Shown here: positions 45,881-55,408 of the stretch, one piece after another | Position numbering within the stretch: the stretch's first letter is position 1 | Layout: each line of letters opens with the position of its first letter | Assembly (NCBI GenBank): GCA_963724435.1 | Contig: CAVRUN010000012.1 | Location: 97,277 to 161,276 of the forward strand | Source: AP-15 sp963724435 | GTDB lineage: Bacteria; Pseudomonadota; Alphaproteobacteria; ATCC43930; CGMCC-115725 | Direction: 5' to 3' | Length of the DNA: 64,000 nucleotides | The notes under the pieces: model-generated | Database searches by the model: none | Told to the model about the DNA's origin: nothing | What the model saw: the letters and a program-made list of their open reading frames with translations, nothing else | Made by a program: the position numbers and the translations under genes

Positions 45881-47093
45881 GGTATGGAATTAATCTGACG
45901 ATTGCGGAAGATCGGTGGGGCGGCATCGAGCTGGTCCTCAGATCACTGGAGCCGGCGCCAGGTGAGTTGACGCCAGCTTGAGACGCAAGCACAAAAGGTG
46001 ATACGGGCCAAGGTCGGCCTGTTGGAGCTGGCCAAGCAACTCGGCAATGTGAGCCAGGCCTGCAAGATGATGGGTTATAGCCGGGACAGCTTTTACCGGT
46101 TTAAGGAGCTCTACGATAAAGGTGGTGAGCTGGCGCTGCAGGAGATCAGCCGTGCAAAGCCGATCCTGAAGAACCGTGTCGATCCCGCGCTCGAGGCGGC
46201 CGTGGTCGAACTGGCGATCGAGCAACCGAGCTGGGGTCAACTGCGGGTATCGAACGAGCTGAAAAAGCGCGGCCAGTCGATCTCGGCCTTCGGGGTGCGC
46301 GGTGTGTGGCAGCGTCACGACCTCGAAAACATTAAGAAACGGCTCAAGGCGCTCGAAGCCAAAGTGGCGTAGGAAGGGCTGGTTCTTACCGAGACCCAGC
46401 TCGCAGCGCTGGAAAAGGCCAAGGCCGACAAGGAAACTCACGGCGAGTTCGAGAGCGAATGCCCGGGCTATTGCGGCGCCCAGGATACCTTCTATGTCGG
46501 CACGCTGAAGGGCGTCGGACGGGTTTACCAGCAGACCTTCATCGACACTTATACCAAGGTGGCGTTCGCCAAGCTCTACGATCGCAAGACCCCGATCACC
46601 GCGGCCGAGTTGTTAAACGACCGGGTGATCCCGTTCTTTGACGAGCATGAGATCCCGCTCTGTCGAATGCTGACCGATCGCGGCACCGAGTATTGTGGCA
46701 ATCCGGAGCACCACGAGTACGAGCTCTACCTGGCGATCGAGGACATCGATCACACCCGCACCAAGGCGAGGAGCCCACAAACCAACGGAATTTGTGAGCG
46801 CTTTCATAAGACTGTGCTCGATGAATTCTATCGCATTGCCTTTCGCAAGCGGATCTACGCGACGATCGAGCAATTGCAGGGCGACCTTGATGCTTGGATG
46901 AGCGAGTACAATCAAGCGCGGCCCCATCAAGGCCGCTGGTGCTACGGCAAAACCCCGATGCAGACCTTCCTTGACACTCTGCCGATCGCCCAGGAAAAAA
47001 GTATCAGGGCCGCGTGACGGCCGACACTTTCCTCTTGTCGGACACCCACCACGACGAGAGTACCGCCTGTCAGGTCAAATCCATACTTCTACA
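45875..47093 (+). mobile_element. IS481-family insertion sequence inside the ISNCY-type transposase gene
   Basis: 1219 bp flanked by a 7-bp duplication GATAAAC at 45868-45874 and 47094-47100. Terminal inverted repeats of about 25 bp: left TGTAAAGGTATGGAATTAAT, right (reversed) TGTAGAAGTATGGATTTGAC, starting with the TGT typical of the family. The transposase lies inside and has an in-frame stop. Confidence 0.85.
45998..47017 (+). pseudogene. IS481-family transposase with internal TAG
   Basis: HTH N-terminal region (AKQLGNVSQACKMMGYSRDS) and rve integrase core: DTYTKVAFAKLYD, LTDRGTEYCGN, then a Glu in the SPQTNGICERFHKTVLDEFY block, giving the DDE set. A TAG at 46370-46372 interrupts the frame between KALEAKVA and EGLVLTETQ; the sense codon CAG/GAG is expected there, and the frame is otherwise intact. 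The 5' end may begin earlier (LETQAQKVIRA reads in frame but lacks an obvious ATG). A single change would restore activity. Confidence 0.8.
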
Positions 47094-47936
47094 GATAAAC
47101 CCAGGCAGCCATGCGTTCGCCGCAGCAATCGACGATACCCCCGCCAGCCGCAGCTCCTTGACCATGCGATCTTGCAACGTGCCAAACGCGCGCTCAATGC
47201 GTCCCTTCGCCTGCGGGGTGTTGGCACAGATGATGTCGATATTCAGCGCCAATAGCGCGCGACCGAACTGGGTCACACCGTCACCTGCGGCAGCCTCCTT
47301 GCTGTTCACCCGGAAGATGCCGTGCTTGTCGCTGTAGAAGGCGACCGGTTTGCCATGCTCCTCCAGATAGGCGCGGGTCGTCCGAAAGTAATCAAATGTC
47401 GATTCCGAGGTGACGAACCGCAGCTGCAGCAACCGGCTCGTCGCATCATCCACGAAAGCCAGCAGCGTGCACGGCGGGCCACGATCTTCGAACCAGGCGT
47501 GCTCCGAGCCGTCGATCTGCACCAATTCGCCCAGGCAATCGCGCCGTCGGCGCGGCTGATGCGGCGAGGGGAGACGATGACGGCGATCCTGCCACAGTCC
47601 ATCGGCGATCATCCAACCGCGCAGGGTCTCGCGCGAGACCAAACAGCCATGGTGCTCTGCCAGCTTCTCCGCCGCCAAGGTCGGCCCGAAATCGGCGTAT
47701 CGATCGCGCACGATCGACAGGGCAAGGGTACGAACTGCGGACGGTAGACGGTTATTACTGGGTTTACCGCGGCGCTTCGATAGCAAGCTGGCGGCACCGT
47801 CTTGCTTGAGACCGCGTAGCAGACGAAATACCTGCCGCCGCTGCAATCCGATCAGTTCACACGCGTCGGCAATTCGCAGGCGGCCTGATTGAACGCGCAA
47901 TAACACCTCAAGCCGGCTGAACTCCTGCTTGCTCAT
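47094..47936 (-). pseudogene. N-terminal half of ISNCY-type transposase
   Basis: Starts at ATG 47936 (SKQEFSRLEVLLRVQSGRL), with HTH-like DACELIGLQRRQVFRLLR and a DDE core carrying VQIDGSEHAWFEDR, FVDDATSRLLQLRF and SDKHGIFRVN. It ends at GFI, where the IS481 begins (the next codons ICRSMDLT are IS481 end sequence). The rest of the protein is at 45379-45880. Closely related to the intact transposase at 48104-49387. Confidence 0.8.
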
Positions 47937-48033
47937 CGACACCACCGCCACGGCCCATCCCCCGCGACCCCAGAACCCGGGAGTGTCACCTCAACTTTGC
48001 ACAGGGGTGTGTAGGCGCCCGATCAAAATGTCA

Positions 48034-49582
48034 CTCCTCTGCCGGTTACAGATGACACTTCCCGGGGGATTTCCGGGGGGTGTTGGGGGTGACGATACGA
48101 CTGATGAGCGATCGGGAGCTTTCGCGGCTGGAGGTTCTGCGGGATTTGGACCAAAAGCGGCTGACGACGAAAGCGGCGGGCCAGCTGTTGGGGCTCGAGC
48201 GGCGTCAGGTGTTTCGGCTGTTGAAGGCCTATCGGATCGAAGGTCCGAGCGGCCTGATCTCGAAGCGCCGCGGCCGTCGCAGTAACCGGCGCAAGCCCGA
48301 GGCATTGCGGCGCGCGGTTCTGACAATCATCCGCCAGTGGTATTGGGATTTTGGCCCGACCCTGGCAGCCGAGAAGCTGTGCAAGGATCACGGGATCGCG
48401 GTTGGCCGTGAAACGCTGCGCCAGTGGATGATCGAAGCCGGGCTGTGGCGTGATCGCAAGCAGCGCAAGCAGGTTCACCAGCCGCGGCCGCGGCGCGAAT
48501 GCGTTGGCGAACTGGTCCAGGTCGATGGTAGCGAGCATTGGTGGTTCGAGGACCGCGGGCCGCAATGCACGCTGCTGGTGTTTGTCGACGACGCGACCAG
48601 CCGGCTGATGCATCTGCAATTTGTCGAGAGCGAGTCAACCTTTGCCTATTTCCAGGCGGCCCGTGCCTATCTGGAGGCCTGGGGCAAGCCGATCGCGTTT
48701 TACAGCGACAAGCACGGGGTGTTTCGGGTCAACCACTCGGGCGCGCTCGGCGGCGACGGCATGACCCAGTTTGGCCGGGCATTGCACGTGCTCAACATCG
48801 ATATCATCTGCGCCAATTCGAGCCCGGCGAAAGGCCGGGTCGAGCGTGCCAACAAGACGTTGCAAGACCGCCTGGTCAAGGAATTGCGGTTGGCGGGCGT
48901 GGCAAGCTTGGCGGAAGGCAACGCCCTGCTCCCGGCTTTCATGGCTGACTACAACGCGCGCTTTGCCAAAGCACCGGCGAATAAAAAGGATTTGCATCGG
49001 CCGCTGCACGCCGGTGACGATCTCGACGACGCCTTTGCCTGGAAGGAGGAGCGCACCCTCTCACAGGCGCTGACCCTGCAGTACGACAAGATCATGTTCA
49101 TCCTGGAGCCAAGCGAGCAAGCCAAGGCGGCAATCGGCAAGCGGGTCACCGTCATCGACTATCCCGACGGTCGCCTGTCGATCCGCTACAAGGGCATCGA
49201 GTTTGCCTACCGGATCTTCGATACAATCCAACAGGTTGACCAGGGCGCGATTGTCGAGAACAAACGGCTCGGCGCTGCGCTCGCCTTCATCCGCGAGGAG
49301 CAGCTTCGCCGCGGACCGCAGCGGCGCAGCACCAAAGCACCGCGCCGCCGCGATCAGCGCGACGCGCGTCTGTTTAAAGTCGGCTGAGCCGTTCTACGAG
49401 CCGGGCGGGCCGAGCCCGCCCGGTCAAACAAGCGGGTGCAGTTTCGGCCATCCCCATGGCGGGCGTCGATCGGTCGCTGCGCTACGCCGGGGGCTTCGCG
49501 CCCGCCCGCCGCCCGACCCAAACCGCGGTGCCGGTGACATTTGTAAATGGCAGAGACGGTGACATCTGTATTTGGTGGACAC
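48034..49582 (+). mobile_element. ISNCY-type insertion sequence, second copy
   Basis: Contains one transposase on the plus strand. Ends are marked by motifs with TACAGATG and GTCAC: left about 48036 (TCTGCCGGTTACAGATGACA), right about 49532-49580 in inverse orientation (TCTGCCATTTACAAATGTCA and AAATACAGATGTCACC). Two copies at the right end suggest subterminal binding sites. The right end cuts the minus-strand LprI/GRAM-like gene. Exact boundaries are approximate. Confidence 0.65.
48104..49387 (+). CDS. ISNCY-type transposase (intact)
   Basis: 427 residues from ATG 48104; GTG at 48080 is also possible. HTH-like GQLLGLERRQVFRLLKAYRI, then DDE core QVDGSEHWWFEDRG, LVFVDDATSRLMHLQFV, FYSDKHGVFRVN and ANSSPAKGRVERANKTL. 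The C-terminal basic tail is rich in Arg/Lys. The enzyme mobilises the second ISNCY-type element. No lesions are seen, so this copy could also act on the interrupted one. Confidence 0.85.
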   Translation: MSDRELSRLEVLRDLDQKRLTTKAAGQLLGLERRQVFRLLKAYRIEGPSGLISKRRGRRSNRRKPEALRRAVLTIIRQWYWDFGPTLAAEKLCKDHGIAVGRETLRQWMIEAGLWRDRKQRKQVHQPRPRRECVGELVQVDGSEHWWFEDRGPQCTLLVFVDDATSRLMHLQFVESESTFAYFQAARAYLEAWGKPIAFYSDKHGVFRVNHSGALGGDGMTQFGRALHVLNIDIICANSSPAKGRVERANKTLQDRLVKELRLAGVASLAEGNALLPAFMADYNARFAKAPANKKDLHRPLHAGDDLDDAFAWKEERTLSQALTLQYDKIMFILEPSEQAKAAIGKRVTVIDYPDGRLSIRYKGIEFAYRIFDTIQQVDQGAIVENKRLGAALAFIREEQLRRGPQRRSTKAPRRRDQRDARLFKVG

Positions 49583-49599
49583 ATTGTCGCGGTCGCTAC

Positions 49600-50868
49600 C
49601 CCCGGGCCAGGCATATCGAAATTCAAAACGACGCCACGGCCCCTCTGATCGGGTCGTGCCGATATAATCAATCCCTCTGGCAGCTCGCCACTCGGAAAGG
49701 TGTCCTTTGCAAAGAGGCGGATCAGCAACATAGCGAGATTTCCCGGTGCGATCCTCAAAATGATTGGCGTTTGCCGTCGTCGGATCGACAGCCGTAGACA
49801 ACCATCATACTCCACATCGACTAACTCACTGAGGGCAAGATGCACAGGCCGCTCATCACTCTTGAACACTACCCTATGGTTAGTAACGATGAGAGTTCCG
49901 GAGGCCACAGGATCAAGTTGTCTATAGGAATATTCGTATTTGCGTACCCCCACCCGAACGCTTTTTGCGATCCGTACTCTTCCGCCAGCGGTCGCTCTGT
50001 GCGCCCGCATCTCGCACAATGTTGCAGGGGTGACCAGCAATCCGAATTCTGTGGGCTCAAGAATGACCGACACGCCCACAGCCGGAAATCTCCGAGACGC
50101 GTTCACTAGATTGAAGTATTCACAGGTGAGTGCGATCTCGCGACGCCGCATCTTGGCTCGCTCGCAAGCACGCCAGATTTTAATCCCTATTCCAATGACG
50201 ATAATGCCGACTATGAGGAAGCCAATTGAAGACCCGTCTTGTGATTGTGGAGCCTCTTGAGATGAGCCGCCATCTGGCGAGGTAGAGGTAACAGGAGGAG
50301 GTTGTGCGGAAGTTGGAGATGAAGTCGCCATGGGAGACGAGGGCGCTGAAGCACCCCCTGACCCCGGTTCGACCGCATAGGTATTTAAATACGCGATGCG
50401 GGATCGCCCAGCCTCTATCATGCAATCTTTTACTGCTGGCGCGAGCGGGAGAGTTGGTGGGGCATCTGGAGCTAGCCCACAGGCCGTAGAGTATGACCTC
50501 ACCCATCGATTTTGGTCAGCGAGTAATGCCTTCTGTTGCTCTAGGGTGAGCCGCGCCTTGGCACCGTCGCAAGCCTTTTGGCGTTCAATCATTAACGAAC
50601 GTAACTCTGTGTCACTGCAAATAGCGATGCTGGATGGCAGTTTAATTTTGGCGCACCATTCGTCGAGAGGATTGCTTTGTGTCGAGACGCTAGGAAGCGT
50701 GTCGGGGGTGGCTGGCGCTGAGTGTGGTACATTTGGCGGCGTAACTGGCGCGGGGTACGGTTTCTCAGTGGTCGCCGGGTTAATAATACGCCATGGGACT
50801 GGACACCATGTTATGTATGGATAATACGCGCGCGCTGGCTCACACCAAAACCAGTATCCATATTGCAA
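49600..50868 (-). pseudogene. Membrane protein with LprI-like and GRAM/PH-like regions, truncated at both ends
   Basis: Readable product: YGYWFWCEPARAYYPYITWC, a Pro-rich stretch, an LprI/DUF1311-like region (DEWCAKIKLPSSIAICSDTE, then WVRSYSTACG), a transmembrane helix (FLIVGIIVIGIGIKIW) and a beta-rich GRAM/PH-like domain (SGTLIVTNHRVVFKSDERPV). The C-terminus runs into the ISNCY right end near 49590, so its original end is lost. The upstream side joins a HerA-like ATPase fragment near 50865; the apparent ATG at 50874 lies inside that ATPase, so the original N-terminus is also missing. Confidence 0.55.
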
Positions 50869-51480
50869 AGGCATCGTTGAACGGCTGTTGCACATGGGCC
50901 GCCGCGTTGTCGTGCTCGACCCATTGTCAGTGTGGTGGGGATTGAAGGCGTCAGCCGACGGCAAGTCACCCGGCTATCCGATCCCGGTGTTCGGCGGCCC
51001 GCATGCCGACATCCTGATCACCGGAGCGTCCGGGCATGCGCTCGGCCAACTTCTCACCAGCACGGCAATTTCCGCCGTGCTCGATTTGGGTCAGATGCGC
51101 AAGGCCGAGCAGGCCCGCCTCGTGGAGGACGTGCTCGATCACCTGTTCACCGTCAACCGCGATCCCTTATGGCTCGTGCTTGAGGAAGCCGACGCCTTTG
51201 CGCCGCAGCAGCCTATGGGAGAGATGACCCGCGTTCTCGGCGAAGTCGACCGCATCGCCCGGCGTGGCCGCAATTTCGGCTTTCGCCTGATCTCGATTAC
51301 GCAGCGGCCGGCGAAGCTTAACAAGGATGTGCTGACGCAGCTATCCACCCTGATCGCCTTGGGTGTCACCAGCCCGCAAGACCGCGACGCGATCAAGGCG
51401 TGGGTTGACGGCAACGCCGACCGCGACAAGGCGCGCGACGTCTACGACAGCCTTGCGCATTTTGGAGTTGCGTCGGTTTA
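50865..51480 (+). pseudogene. HerA/FtsK-like ATPase, middle part
   Basis: Frame from about 50870 reads GIVERLLHMGRRVVVLDPLS, then GQMRKAEQARLVEDVLDHLF, the Walker B region LWLVLEEADAFAPQ and a sensor ISITQRPAKLNKDVLTQ. The Walker A part is missing, cut where the minus-strand LprI/GRAM gene begins. The 3' end is interrupted by the IS3 at 51482; the continuation is at 52682. HerA-like ATPases act in DNA translocation or end processing. Non-functional here. Confidence 0.7.
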
Positions 51481-51496
51481 GTGGAGAGGCATTAGG

Positions 51497-52357
51497 TCAT
51501 TTGGCGGCCGTTTTTTCGAACTGTACCGGGCTTGTAAAGTCGAGGGCGGAATGGCGCCGGACGGGATTGTAGAAGCCGTCAATGTAGCGGCCAATGGCCT
51601 GGGTCGCTTGTTGGCGGGTATAGAAGATGGTCCGCCACACCCGCTCAGATTTCAGCGTCTTGAAGAACGTCTCCACCATGGCGTTGTCGTAGCAGTTCCC
51701 CTTTGCCGACATTGAGATCAGGATGCCGTGCTTGCCGAGCTCGGCTTGATAATCGACCGAACAGTATTGGCTGCCCCGGTCTGAGTGATGGATCAGCCCG
51801 GCTGCTGGGCGGCGCACCGCCAGGGCTTTGCGCAGAGCGGCAAGAGCCAGATCGCGGTGCAGCCGGTCGCCGGTCGCCCAGCCGACGACCCGGCGGGCAA
51901 ACAAGTCGATGATAACCGCGAGGTACAGCCAACCCTCGCGGGTCCAGACATAGGAAATATCGGCACCCCATTTCTCGTCGGGCCCGGTTGCCGCGAAGTC
52001 CTGATCGAGCAGGTTTGGCGCCACCGGCCACGGATGCTGGCTGTCGGTGGTGCGCTTAAACCGCCGCTTCTGTCGAGCCCTGAGCCCGTTCTCCCGCATC
52101 AGACGCGCCGTCCGGCGGCGACCGACGGTGAGGCCGCTGTCCCGCAATTCCCGCATCATCCGGGGGCTGCCATAGGTGCCGTTCGACAGCGTAAAGGCCG
52201 ACCGGACATGCGCCAGCAGCACCATGTCATCGCGTTGGCGGCGGCACGCCGGCCGACCGCGCCAGGCAAAATAGCCGCTTTGGCTGACACCGAGTACGCC
52301 GCACAGACGATGGATCGGGAATTCCGCTTTCGCCGTATCGATGAGCGCGAACCTCAT
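51497..52357 (-). CDS. IS3-family transposase OrfB
   Basis: 286 residues with HTH_21 (RLCGVLGVSQSGYFAWRGRP) and an rve core: ADISYVWTREGWLYLAVIID, IHHSDRGSQYCSVDYQ and the block ISMSAKGNCYDNAMVETFFK, giving the DDE residues. It is normally made as an OrfAB fusion. ATG 52357 overlaps the orfA stop as ATGA. The frame is intact. Confidence 0.9.
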   Translation of the reverse strand: MRFALIDTAKAEFPIHRLCGVLGVSQSGYFAWRGRPACRRQRDDMVLLAHVRSAFTLSNGTYGSPRMMRELRDSGLTVGRRRTARLMRENGLRARQKRRFKRTTDSQHPWPVAPNLLDQDFAATGPDEKWGADISYVWTREGWLYLAVIIDLFARRVVGWATGDRLHRDLALAALRKALAVRRPAAGLIHHSDRGSQYCSVDYQAELGKHGILISMSAKGNCYDNAMVETFFKTLKSERVWRTIFYTRQQATQAIGRYIDGFYNPVRRHSALDFTSPVQFEKTAAK

Positions 52358-52659
52358 CGACTTCCCGCCCGGGCGAAAAAAGCCGTCGCCTTCTTCAGGA
52401 TGTCCCGCTCCTGGCGGAGGATCTCGTTCTCCCGGCGCAGCCGTTTCAGCTCTGCCGTGACATCGCCCTCTGCCGCCGTCGTTGGGTCGGCAGCACGCCG
52501 ATCCCGACTCCGACTTATCCAGCGGACCAGCGTCGACAGCCCGATCCCCAGATCGCCGGCGATCTCGCGCTGCGTTCGCCCGCTGGTTTGCACCAGGCGG
52601 ACCGCTTCCTCCTCAAATTCTTTCGTAAACCGTCGCTGCTGCATCTTCGAGTTCCTCAC
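52354..52659 (-). CDS. IS3-family transposase OrfA
   Basis: 101 residues: N-terminal HTH (RRFTKEFEEEAVRLVQTSGR, then REIAGDLGIGLSTLVRWI) and a leucine-zipper-like helix (AELKRLRRENEILRQERDIL), as expected for IS3 OrfA. It holds a TTTTTTC run (52381-52375) near its end. A -1 slip there reads into OrfB (ATAFF then RPGGKSMRF), so programmed frameshifting is likely. Confidence 0.88.
   Translation of the reverse strand: MRNSKMQQRRFTKEFEEEAVRLVQTSGRTQREIAGDLGIGLSTLVRWISRSRDRRAADPTTAAEGDVTAELKRLRRENEILRQERDILKKATAFFARAGSR
52375..52381 (-). promoter_or_regulatory. Candidate -1 ribosomal slippage site (TTTTTTC) in IS3 orfA
   Basis: On the minus strand the run reads T TTT TTC in the orfA frame, a fit to the X XXY YYZ rule. 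It lies about 20 nt before the orfA stop. Slipping back one base gives an uninterrupted frame into orfB. Slippage is the known mode of OrfAB production in IS3 elements; this site is inference from sequence. Confidence 0.55.
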
Positions 52660-52681
52660 CGCTCATAGGGGAACTCTCCAC

Positions 52682-53006
52682 TTTTCCGAAGCAAGTCCAT
52701 TTGAAAGTCAGCGAGGGCTGGATTTGGGCACCCGATCACAGCTTGCTCAAGCGCGTGAAGTTCCCGCCAATCACGACGCTCGACACCTCGAAAACTCCCA
52801 AAGCCGGCGATGCGCGGATCACCGCGCCGGTTCTCGCTGCAACCGATATTGCCAAGATCAAGGCCGCCTTTGCCCGCATCCAGACCGGGCGCACCATGCC
52901 GAAGCCCCCTGTGCCCCCTGCAAAAACCTCTTTCAGAACCCGTCCGAAAGGCAATCACCAAGTGAACACCTCGCTAGCGTGCTATTTTGAGCAAATCGTC
53001 AGGTGA
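52682..53006 (+). pseudogene. HerA/FtsK-like ATPase, C-terminal part after IS3
   Basis: Reads VSEGWIWAPDHSLLKRVKFP, then TLDTSKTPKAGDARITAPVL and a helical end AATDIAKIKAAFARIQ. This is the continuation of the ATPase at 50865-51480. The tail after about 52930 (NHQVNTSLACYFEQIVR) is not like the family and may be a further rearrangement. Non-functional. Confidence 0.65.
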
Positions 53007-53010
53007 CCCC

Positions 53011-53109
53011 AAGAAGGAGGCCATCAGGCGGCGCGCGCAGGGCGCGACGCTCGAAGAACTCGCCCGCAGCTACAATGTAAGTCGAGCGACGATTTCGAGA
53101 CTCGCCTAG
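53011..53109 (+). pseudogene. Resolvase C-terminal HTH fragment
   Basis: KKEAIRRRAQGATLEELARS, then YNVSRATISRLA and a stop: the DNA-binding C-terminal helix-turn-helix of serine resolvases. The N-terminal catalytic part is found separately at 53898-54174, downstream and in the same orientation. Confidence 0.65.
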
Positions 53110-53187
53110 CTCGGCGGCCCGCGAACCGTTGTGCGAGATCACGCGCAGCTAAGCTTGAACGACGGTCTTGGCAAACCTGGGGATCAG

Positions 53188-53864
53188 ATGAAGCTCACAA
53201 CCGCGGCTAAACAAGCCTTGGTCGCTTTGACCGCCGTCACAACGCTGACCGCCGCTGCCGCTCATGCGCAATTGGCAGTTCAGAAGGAGCTGGCTCAGAT
53301 AGATCGCACTTTTGTCTGCCCTGAAGATTTACCCAGCGACGAAGCCCGCGCGACTGCCGTAGAGCTCTTTTGCAGCAACTTGCGGCGGTTCAGCCCCGCG
53401 TCACCGTCAAAGAGATCACAGAGTACCGGGTGTCCTTGCTCAAGAAGCATCAGTGTCGGCAGACCTTGGCCAATATCGCCCAGCCCGCTGCGCGGGCGCC
53501 AACTCCAACTTCAACGTCGCACTGGGAACATGCAGGCCGGGTGGTGAACAATAGCAACGGCATCACCATCGCTGTGGACATGGACAGCATGGTCAGCGCC
53601 GGTCCGGGGCGAATGCGCACTTGGATCAAATATCGGAACGACAAGCCCGATGCCCACGGCGTGAAGGAGTCGCTGGCCTACGAGCAGCTCGACTGCACCC
53701 GCTCATATCACTCAACCATTTCGCTCTACCGTTACGCCGCCGATGGCCACATAGTCAGCCGCGACACGGGCAACGCAGAAGACGAAGAGCCTATCATCCC
53801 AGACAGCCTGCTCGCTGGCATCCTACCGTTCACCTGTGCGGCGCACGGCCTGACGGCCCGCTAG
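53188..53864 (+). pseudogene. Secreted adhesin-E-like protein, frameshift near 53368
   Basis: A signal peptide (TTAAKQALVALTAVTTLTAA, then AAHAQ) begins at ATG 53188. The frame slips by one base at the TTTT of 53367-53371, after which the sequence VQPRVTVKEITEYRVSLLKK continues to a C-terminal domain with VNNSNGITIAVDMDSM, a LDCTRSYHSTISLYRY block and SLLAGILPFTC. The end matches the surface-adhesin protein E-type fold with two Cys. It is secreted in function but cannot be made whole from this sequence. Confidence 0.6.
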
Positions 53865-53897
53865 CGCGGCTTTTAGGCAGGGCATGTCAATTGAACA

Positions 53898-54174
53898 GGC
53901 CAGAACTGGCTCATCGGCTACGCCCGCGTATCCACCTTACGGGCAGACCTTCGACAGCCAGCTTGAGCAACGTTGTGCCGCCGGATGCAGCAGCCGGAAC
54001 ATCTACCGCGAGAAGGTGACCGGCGCGCGCGCCGACCGGTGCGAGGTTAACCGGATGGTCGGCAAGCTGGCCCCCGGCGATGTGGTGACGGTGACGCGGA
54101 TTGAGCGCCTCGCCCGCAGCACAATTCCGATCCTTGGCCGTGCCGTGGGCCGACGCGCGGCTCTTTTTCCGTAA
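53898..54174 (+). pseudogene. Serine recombinase N-terminal fragment
   Basis: LIGYARVST (53910-53936; the catalytic Ser) is in one frame and YGQTFDSQLEQRCAAGC, then VTGARADRCEVNRMVGKLAP and TRIERLARST in another: a frameshift after RVST. It ends in IPILGRAVG, where a resolvase normally reads DLFGIVKRI, so a deletion follows. The matching C-terminal HTH is 800 bp upstream (53011-53109). Confidence 0.65.
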
Positions 54175-54227
54175 GGCCGCTTATCGGGCTTTTTGATGCG
54201 CTGGTCACCCGACTTAAGAGCTAAGCA

Positions 54228-55333
54228 TCAGTCGGGTCGCGCATTGCGCTGCGCCTCCGGGCTTTTCTGGCGAGCCCAATCGCGAAGAGCCATACCAAAA
54301 CCCATTAGCATCGCCACCCCGAACCACGCACCGAGAATATATCCAAATGTCGTGCGGAACCAATCCCACCATCGGTTAAGTTTCAGCTTGAATGGCTCGG
54401 GTGGAAGAGGTGGATCAAGTACAGTCCCGGGCGGAAGCTCCTTAGCGACCGCGAACAATTCTTTAATTGCATCCTCACGATAGAAGCTATCCGAATTCGC
54501 TGCCGCGCGGCTCAACCACCGGTACGCTTGCATGTCGTCTTTTGGAACCCCGCGACCTTCGCTATACAACATTCCGAGGCTATATTGGCCTTCTGAGTCA
54601 CCTTGATCGGCGGCCTGCCGATACCAGCGGGCGCTTTCTCTGAGGTTTTGCGGAAGGCTCTCGCTAAACTCGTATATGAAGCCCAGTGATGCCTCGGCGC
54701 TTGCCAGTCCTTTATCGGCCGCTTTTCGATACCATTTCATTGCCTCGGCGTCGTCCTCAGTGACGCCCTCGCCGAATAAGAACATATCTCCGAGCGCATC
54801 TTGCGCGTCGGCATCCCCGTGTTGGGCCGCCGCGCCGAACCACAACATCGCTCGCGAATAGTCTTGGCTCGTACCCTCACCCTTAAAGTACATCAGGCCG
54901 AGATTGTATTGACCAGTGACGTTCCCCTGATCTGCTGCCTTTTGCATCCAATGCAGCGCCGCCGTCTGGTCTCGCTCGACGCCCTTGCCTTTGTCATACA
55001 TGATCCCGAGGCTAACCTGAGCGTTGCCGTACCCATGATCGGCCGCGTGGCGATACCACTTGAGCGCTTCCGCACTGCTCCGAGCGACTCCCATGCCGTA
55101 CTCGTACAGCCCCCCGAGCTTCCATTGCGCATCAGGCTCACCCCGATCTGCGGCAGCCTGTAAATCTCTTTACGGAAGTAGCTGCGTTCTGGGCCGGCAC
55201 CGGCGGGGTTAGGAGTGTCCTGTGCCAGCATAGTTAACCCCGACGGTCTCGGCCCCGCATCCGCTGCCGTGACGGCCGTTGCTTGAAACACAGTGGTGGC
55301 CGCGAAGATGACGATTATCGAACCACTTTTCAT
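54228..55333 (-). pseudogene. Sel1-repeat protein with signal peptide and C-terminal TM helix, frameshift near 55165
   Basis: The N-terminal frame (ATG 55333) gives a signal peptide, SIIVIFAATTVFQATAVTAA, ending around QIGVS; a one-base slip near 55161-55170 leads to the Sel1 repeats (AADHGYGNAQVSLGIMYDKG, AADQGNVTGQYNLGLMYFKG, AADKGLASAEASLGFIYEFS, ADQGDSEGQYSLGMLY). Five or six 36-residue repeats are followed by a helix (FGYILGAWFGVAMLMGFGMA). Sel1 proteins bind partners in the envelope. If the slip is an assembly error, the gene is a normal secreted or membrane Sel1 protein. Confidence 0.65.
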
Positions 55334-55408
55334 GCCTTTTTTGCGGGTTAAAAATCTTTATCCGACAGCAGCGTGATGAAATGAGGCACGGCTATTCCGC
55401 GCACCATG

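Larger units (their letters stand above)
45081..48003 (-). mobile_element. ISNCY-type element, interrupted by IS481
   Basis: The transposase (minus strand) is in two halves: the N-terminal part at 47094-47936 and the C-terminal part at 45379-45874. Between them lies a 1.2-kb IS481. The element ends show a shared motif: GCAAGGTTGAAATGTCA at 45084 and GCGCGCAAGGTAGAGATGACA at 45105 on the left, and the inverse of TGCAAAGTTGAGGTGACAC at about 47983-48003 on the right. Two copies on the left suggest subterminal transposase-binding sites. The outermost boundaries are approximate. Confidence 0.65.
51482..52680 (-). mobile_element. IS3-family element in the HerA-like ATPase gene
   Basis: About 1.2 kb with short terminal repeats TGGAGAG/CTCTCCA at 51482 and 52674-52680, beginning TG and ending CA. 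It contains orfA and orfB with a possible slippage site. It splits the ATPase gene between FGVASV and VSEGWIWAPDHS. I could not find a clean target duplication, so a small deletion may have occurred. Confidence 0.75.
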
